A stretch of DNA of 64,000 nucleotides from positions 992,001 through 1,056,000 of the forward strand of contig NZ_FNSM01000001.1 of assembly GCF_900105415.1 (NCBI RefSeq), in the 5' to 3' direction. Both the position numbers and the translations under genes were made by a program. Positions within the stretch are counted from its first letter, which is position 1. The number at the start of each line of letters is the position of its first letter. The notes beneath the pieces are model-generated. The model saw only the letters and a list, made by a program, of their open reading frames with translations. It did not search any database and was not told the origin of the DNA. This document shows positions 59,853 through 64,000 of the stretch, one piece after another. The DNA is from Streptomyces sp. TLI_105. GTDB taxonomy: Bacteria; Actinomycetota; Actinomycetes; Streptomycetales; Streptomycetaceae.

Positions 59853-61829
59853 ATGACGACGCGGTTCCCCCACCTGTTCAGCCCGCTGAGCATAGGCGGC
59901 GTCACCGTGCCCAACCGGATCCTGTCCTCCGGCCACGACACGGTCCTGGCCGAGGACGGCGCGGTGACCGACGACCTGATCGCCTATCACGAGGCCCGCG
60001 CCGCGGGCGGCGTCGGCCTGATCGTGCTCCAGGTCTCCGGCGTGCACGAGTCCGCCCGCTACACCACGCACGTGCTGATGGCCACGGACGACGCGTGCGT
60101 CCCCGGCTACGCCCGGCTCGCGGCGGCGGTGCACCGGCACGGTACGAAGGTCTTCGGCCAGCTGTTCCACCCCGGCCGGGAGATCCTGGAGTCCGAGGAC
60201 GGCACCGCGCCGGTGGCGTGGGCGCCCTCGGCCACGCCGAGCGAGCGCTTCCACGTCATGCCGCGCGCCATGACCGAGGCGGAGATCCACGAGGTCGTCG
60301 ACGGTTACGGACAAGCGGCGCGCCGACTGCGCGAGGCCGGACTCGACGGCGTGGAGGTCGTCGCCAGCCACGGCTACCTGCCGGCGCAGTTCCTCAGCCC
60401 CCACGTCAACGTCCGGACCGACGGTTGGGGCGGCAACCGCGAGGGGCGGCTGCGGTTCCTGCGCGAGGCGCTGCGCAGCGCCCGGGCGGAGGCCCGGCCG
60501 GGCTTCGCCGTCGGCCTGCGCGTCTCGGGCGACGAACTCAGCCACGACGGCCTGGACACGGAGCTGGTCCTGGAGACCGTCGCCCGGCTCGACGCCGAAG
60601 GTCTCCTCGACTACGTCTCGGTGTGCGCGGGCAGCTCGTCCAGCCTGTCCGGGGCCGAGCACATCGCTCCGCCCATGTTCCGGCCCGCCGGTTACACCGC
60701 CCCGCTCGCCGCGAAGGTACGCGCGGTGGTCGGCGTCCCGGTGATGGTGGCCGGCCGGATCAACCAGCCGCAGGAGGCCGAGCAGATCCTCGCGGACGGG
60801 CAGGCCGACGCCTGCGCGATGACCAGGGCGCTGATCTGCGACCCGGACCTGCCGGCCAAGACCGCCGAAGGCCGTACCGAGGAGATCCGTGCGTGCATCG
60901 GCTGCAACCAGGCCTGCATCGGCCACTTCCAGCTCGGCCACCCCATCTCTTGCATCCAGCACCCGGAGACGGGGCGGGAGCGTCGCTTCGGGGTTCTGCC
61001 GCTCGTGACACGGCGCAAGAAGGTGCTGGTGGTCGGCGGCGGCCCGGCCGGCCTGAAGGCCGCGGCCGTGGCGGCCGCACGCGGCCACGACGTGGAACTG
61101 CACGAGGCGGGCCGACGTGTGGGCGGCCAGGTGCTCCTTGCCGAACAGCTTCCGGGGCGGGCCGAGTTCGGAGGTGTGATCACCAACCTGGAGGGCGAGG
61201 CGCACCGCGCCGGAGTCCGCGTCGTGACGGGCTCGCGGATCGACGCCCCGGACCTCGCCGCCGCGGCCCCGGACGCCGTGATCCTCGCGACCGGGGCCCG
61301 GCCCCGCCGACCGCGCATGGAGCTGGTGGACGACCCGGTGGTGCTGGACGCCTGGTCGGTGATCCGCGGCGACGCCGAGATCCCACGCGGCCGCCGGGGG
61401 CGGATCGTGGTGGCGGACTGGCGCGGCGACTGGATCGGCCTCGGCACCGCCCTCCTCCTGGCCGGCCAGGGCCGGAAGGTGACCCTCTGCGTGACCGGCT
61501 TCGCGGCCGGCGAGCACCTGCAGCAGTACGTACGCGCCGCCATGCTGGCCCAGGCCGTGCGCGCCCGGATCGAGATCGTTCCCAACGTCCGGCTCCACGG
61601 CGCGGACGACGACACCGTCTACCTCCAGCACACCCTGACCGAGGACCCGGTGGTGCTGGAGGGCACGGCCGGAGTCGTACTGGCCCAGGGCCACCTCCCG
61701 GTCACCGACCTCGACCCGCTCGCCCTGGGCGTCGCGCCCGACCGTGTCTTCACGGTGGGCGACTGCGTCAGCCCGCGCACGGTGGAGGAGGCGGTACTGG
61801 AGGGCCTGACGGTGGCGTCCGGGCTGTAG
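59853..61829 (+). CDS. NADH:flavin oxidoreductase / 2,4-dienoyl-CoA reductase-type enzyme
   Basis: 658-aa FMN/4Fe-4S/FAD reductase. The TIM-barrel (~1-370) starts LFSPLSIGGVTVPNRILSSG, with VEVVASHGYLPAQFLSPHVN and VRTDGWGGNREGR in the active-site loop. The iron-sulfur Cys are in RACIGCNQACIGHFQLG and ISCIQHP. A C-terminal FAD/NAD(P) domain begins KKVLVVGGGPAGLKAAAVAA and ends VFTVGDCVSPRTVEEAVLEG. The family includes dienoyl-CoA reductase, trimethylamine/dimethylamine dehydrogenase and enoate reductases; the nearby amine oxidase makes an amine-dehydrogenase-like or enoyl role equally possible. SD GAAAGGAC precedes the ATG. Confidence 0.9.
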   Translation: MTTRFPHLFSPLSIGGVTVPNRILSSGHDTVLAEDGAVTDDLIAYHEARAAGGVGLIVLQVSGVHESARYTTHVLMATDDACVPGYARLAAAVHRHGTKVFGQLFHPGREILESEDGTAPVAWAPSATPSERFHVMPRAMTEAEIHEVVDGYGQAARRLREAGLDGVEVVASHGYLPAQFLSPHVNVRTDGWGGNREGRLRFLREALRSARAEARPGFAVGLRVSGDELSHDGLDTELVLETVARLDAEGLLDYVSVCAGSSSSLSGAEHIAPPMFRPAGYTAPLAAKVRAVVGVPVMVAGRINQPQEAEQILADGQADACAMTRALICDPDLPAKTAEGRTEEIRACIGCNQACIGHFQLGHPISCIQHPETGRERRFGVLPLVTRRKKVLVVGGGPAGLKAAAVAAARGHDVELHEAGRRVGGQVLLAEQLPGRAEFGGVITNLEGEAHRAGVRVVTGSRIDAPDLAAAAPDAVILATGARPRRPRMELVDDPVVLDAWSVIRGDAEIPRGRRGRIVVADWRGDWIGLGTALLLAGQGRKVTLCVTGFAAGEHLQQYVRAAMLAQAVRARIEIVPNVRLHGADDDTVYLQHTLTEDPVVLEGTAGVVLAQGHLPVTDLDPLALGVAPDRVFTVGDCVSPRTVEEAVLEGLTVASGL

Positions 61830-62003
61830 ACGTGGCGATTCCGCCGCCGCCAAGGGGCCTGCACCTCGTTCACCCCTGAGCTCTTCGCGTACCGCCGGCC
61901 GTCCCGCTTCGGGAGCCGGAAGACGGTTCACGACCGTCATCGCAGGTGGTCAGCAGTCGGCAGGGCCGACTTCCCGGGCCCGGACCCGGTCGTCCAAGAA
62001 GGG

Positions 62004-63209
62004 TCAGGTGGCGCTGAGCGTGACCACGTCCCCTGCCGGGCCGTCCGCACGGACGTCGATGCGGACCCCTGTGGCCGGGTCGGTGAAGGTCCGGCCCGGC
62101 CGGTGCGCCGCGAGGTCGAGCGGGGTGCAGCCGGCGGGCGGAATCCCGGTCGGGTTGCCGTTCACGATCCGGACCGGGCCCTCGCCGGTCGGGGTCGCGG
62201 AGTCGATCCGGTAGATGAGGACACCGCTCGAACAGGCGGAGGCGTCGTTGAGCTCGGGGTGACGGGACTCCGCGACGTAGGCCGTGGTCTCCCCGGTGCG
62301 CAGTACGGCGATCTTGGTGCCGCCGGGGCGTTCCACGGGCGCCAGGTGTACGGTGCGGCGCCCTGGTCCGGCGAGGCAGGCGACCTGGTCGTCGCGGATC
62401 CAGCCCAGTTTCCAGGAGTGCCAGCCGAGGAACTGCGGGGCTGCGCCCGCGATGTCGCCCATGACGTCCCAGCCACCGACGTACTGGTGGGTGGGGCCCG
62501 TGAAGGAGTAGAGGTCGGGCAGGCCGAAGGTGTGGCCGGTCTCGTGTGCGGCGACCTTGTGGCCCCAGCGCCACATGTCCTGGCCGAAGGTGACGGCCCA
62601 TTTGAGGCGGGTTCCGTCGGCGGTCACGCCGGGCGTGGCGGGGTCGTAGAGGTACGTGGGGGAGAACGGGATCGCTGCCGCGGTCCGGACGGGGACGATG
62701 TAGACCATGTCGTAGCGGGAGAGGTCCGCGTACGGGTCGGCGGCGGCGATCGCGTCGCGCACGTACTTCTCGTGGGCCTCGAAGGTGAGGCCGCGGGCGA
62801 AGTGGTACGTGGTCGAGTCCGCGGGCATGCGGATCCACTGGTGCAGGAAGTCGACGGAGAGGCGGAGGCGGCCGTGGCTCGCCGTCCGCATCCAGTCGAC
62901 GGCGGGGGCGAGGTGGGCGGCGTACGGCTCGGTGGCGTCCGTGGCCGGCGCGTCGGGGAAGTCGACGAACAGGTTGAGGACACGGCGGGTTCCCGTGGCC
63001 GGCTGGAACTGGACGTGGTCGGTGTCGTGCCCTTCGTCGGTCCAGCCGGTCCGGCCGGGCAGCTCGCAGTCGGCCGTCCGGGCGGCCGGGATCGGCCGGG
63101 AAGTCGTGGCGGCGAGCGGGGTCGCGTGCGCCGCTGGGGCGAGGGCGAGGAACGAGGCGAGAGCGAGGGCGGCGGCCAGGGGGCGCGGGCGGGGGTTCGT
63201 GGCGGGCAT
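62004..63209 (-). CDS. Secreted M6-type metalloprotease
   Basis: 401-aa exported zinc protease. SD AGGAGAG lies before the ATG at 63209. The signal peptide MPATNPRPRPLAAALALASF continues to AHATP. The M6-like catalytic domain has VLNLFVDFPDAPATDATEPY at its start, MRTASHGRLRLSVDFLHQW, and the zinc motif KVAAHETGHTFGLPDLYSF (HExxH), then QYVGGWDVMGDIAGAAPQFL then GWHSWKLGWI, the Met-turn and lid region of M6 (immune-inhibitor-A-like) peptidases. The C-terminal ~140 residues are beta-rich. A decayed relative lies at 46833-47123. Confidence 0.9.
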   Translation of the reverse strand: MPATNPRPRPLAAALALASFLALAPAAHATPLAATTSRPIPAARTADCELPGRTGWTDEGHDTDHVQFQPATGTRRVLNLFVDFPDAPATDATEPYAAHLAPAVDWMRTASHGRLRLSVDFLHQWIRMPADSTTYHFARGLTFEAHEKYVRDAIAAADPYADLSRYDMVYIVPVRTAAAIPFSPTYLYDPATPGVTADGTRLKWAVTFGQDMWRWGHKVAAHETGHTFGLPDLYSFTGPTHQYVGGWDVMGDIAGAAPQFLGWHSWKLGWIRDDQVACLAGPGRRTVHLAPVERPGGTKIAVLRTGETTAYVAESRHPELNDASACSSGVLIYRIDSATPTGEGPVRIVNGNPTGIPPAGCTPLDLAAHRPGRTFTDPATGVRIDVRADGPAGDVVTLSAT

Positions 63210-63248
63210 GGCTCTCCTGTGGGAGTGGGGAGGAGGGGCGGGAGGGGG

Positions 63249-64000
63249 CTACGCGTGGCCGGCGGCGAGGGCCATCAGGCGGTCGAGGACGCGGCCGCCG
63301 GAGGCGGAGACGCCGTCGTGTTCCCACTCGTTGGTGACCCAGGCGTGGGTGGCGCCGACCTCGCGTGCCGTGCGCAGCGAGAGGCCCGCGTCGACGTACA
63401 TGTCGTCGTGGTAGACGACCGCGGCGAGGGGGACCTCGTTGGCGGCGAGGCGGCGCGGGTCGTAGAGCGGTGGCCAGTCGGTACGGGCGGCCAGCAGGTC
63501 GGCCGCGTCCGCGAAGGGGCGCAGGCCGGCGATCTCCCGGAACATCCAGGGGTACGTCATCTCGCCGGTGAGCAGCAGGGGGTGGGCGTCCTCGGCGAAC
63601 TCGGGAAAGGCGGCGAGGGCCCGGGAGGCCGCCCAGCCGGTCGGGCCGGCGCCCTGCCCGTACAGGGTCTCCTGCATGACGGCGAAGAGCGGGTTGTCGG
63701 TGAAGCCGGTCAGGGCCATGGTCTGGTGGAGGAAGGTGTCCGTCGGGGTGCCGTCCGGGTCCAGGGCCTCGTCGAGCAGCCAGTGCAGGCGCTCGAATCC
63801 GTCGCCCATGCCGAGCATGAGGCCCAGGGTGCGCAGGCGGCGCGGGGTGAGCCCGTCCCCGTTCGGGAGGCGGGTGTCGCCGGCGGCGAGGTGGTCGGCG
63901 AGCTTGCGCAGGCGGGGTGCGTCCTCGGGGTAGCGGGCGTAGAAGTCGAGGACCCGGTCGCGGACGCGGGGGTAGGTGCGGGCGTAGACGTCGTCGGCGG
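63249..64000 (-). CDS. Alpha/beta hydrolase, probable proline iminopeptidase (S33), partial
   Basis: The C-terminal ~250 residues are in the window; the frame is open to its right edge. The visible part is the helical cap and the end of the fold: VYARTYPRVRDRVLDFYARY, NGDGLTPRRLRTLGLMLGMG then DGFERLHWLLDEAL, MQETLYGQGAGPTGWAASRA, LLLTGEMTYPWMF and VPLAAVVYHDDMYVDAG with the acid, and AWVTNEWEHDGVSASGG with the catalytic His. The YGQG and TNEWEHDG patterns fit prolyl aminopeptidases of ~430 aa. The nucleophile Ser lies outside the window. Confidence 0.8.
   Translation of the reverse strand, partial: ADDVYARTYPRVRDRVLDFYARYPEDAPRLRKLADHLAAGDTRLPNGDGLTPRRLRTLGLMLGMGDGFERLHWLLDEALDPDGTPTDTFLHQTMALTGFTDNPLFAVMQETLYGQGAGPTGWAASRALAAFPEFAEDAHPLLLTGEMTYPWMFREIAGLRPFADAADLLAARTDWPPLYDPRRLAANEVPLAAVVYHDDMYVDAGLSLRTAREVGATHAWVTNEWEHDGVSASGGRVLDRLMALAAGHA

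Noticed and set aside
1..64000. CRISPR arrays, rRNA and tRNA genes
   Set aside because: No repeat-spacer pattern, rRNA signature or tRNA cloverleaf was noticed; a dedicated scan was not possible by eye.

Overview
The window looks like an accessory stretch of a Streptomyces (or close actinomycete) chromosome. Coding regions have very high G+C and many GTG starts, and the families are typical of the genus: SpoIIE-type phosphatases, DUF1906 and DUF3761 secreted proteins, beta-propeller proteins, XRE-TPR regulators, MASE1 and M64/M6 metalloproteases. No rRNA, tRNA or CRISPR array was seen. This assignment is inference from content, not a database match.

Left third (1-15.7 kb) is mobile-element debris with a few surviving genes: a frameshifted kinase-like fragment, a DUF3761 protein, a GAF-phosphatase fragment, a Tn554-like pair of tyrosine recombinases split by an intact IS630 copy (3692-4851), an Mrr nuclease fragment, two kinds of ~155-bp MITE-like elements, a DUF485 plus sodium:solute symporter pair, an orphan ACT-domain gene behind a leader/attenuator, a frameshifted hexapeptide protein, and broken IS5 and IS701 copies.

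15.8-21.5 kb is the most interesting part: four tightly coupled genes. The first resembles the N-terminal half of LodA/GoxA-type quinone-cofactor oxidases. The second is a radical SAM/SPASM maturase. The third carries a LodA-like C-terminal half fused to a ferritin-like diiron domain. The fourth is a small FAD protein. I propose a split, post-translationally modified oxidase with its own maturation enzymes. It is bordered by gene fragments on the left and a beheaded integrase on the right.

21.5-25.7 kb holds more mobile DNA, including an IS110 element whose insertion point inside an IS5-family transposase can be read to the base, and a decayed SWIM zinc-finger gene. 25.9-36.5 kb is a signalling block: two divergent multi-domain PAS/GAF/SpoIIE phosphatases, a third small SpoIIE phosphatase and a MASE1 membrane sensor, with an orphan solute-binding lipoprotein and a truncated WD40 gene between them. 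37-46.9 kb has secreted and cell-wall enzymes (M15 peptidase, DUF1906 protein, M64 peptidase), an alpha/beta hydrolase, a TPR-prenyl synthase operon and an XRE-TPR regulator.

47.7-61.8 kb is an ordered catabolic island. A five-gene operon (acyl-CoA dehydrogenase, ThDP 2-oxoacid enzyme, Glu/Leu/Phe/Val-type dehydrogenase, ADP-forming acyl-CoA synthetase, 2,4-dienoyl-CoA-reductase-like SDR) shares a 7-6-7 palindromic operator with an APC permease/TetR divergon. A flavin amine oxidase, an XRE-TetR fusion regulator and an Old-Yellow-Enzyme-type reductase follow. Together they suggest import and oxidative breakdown of an amine or amino acid to CoA esters. The window ends with an M6-type metalloprotease and a partial S33 peptidase.
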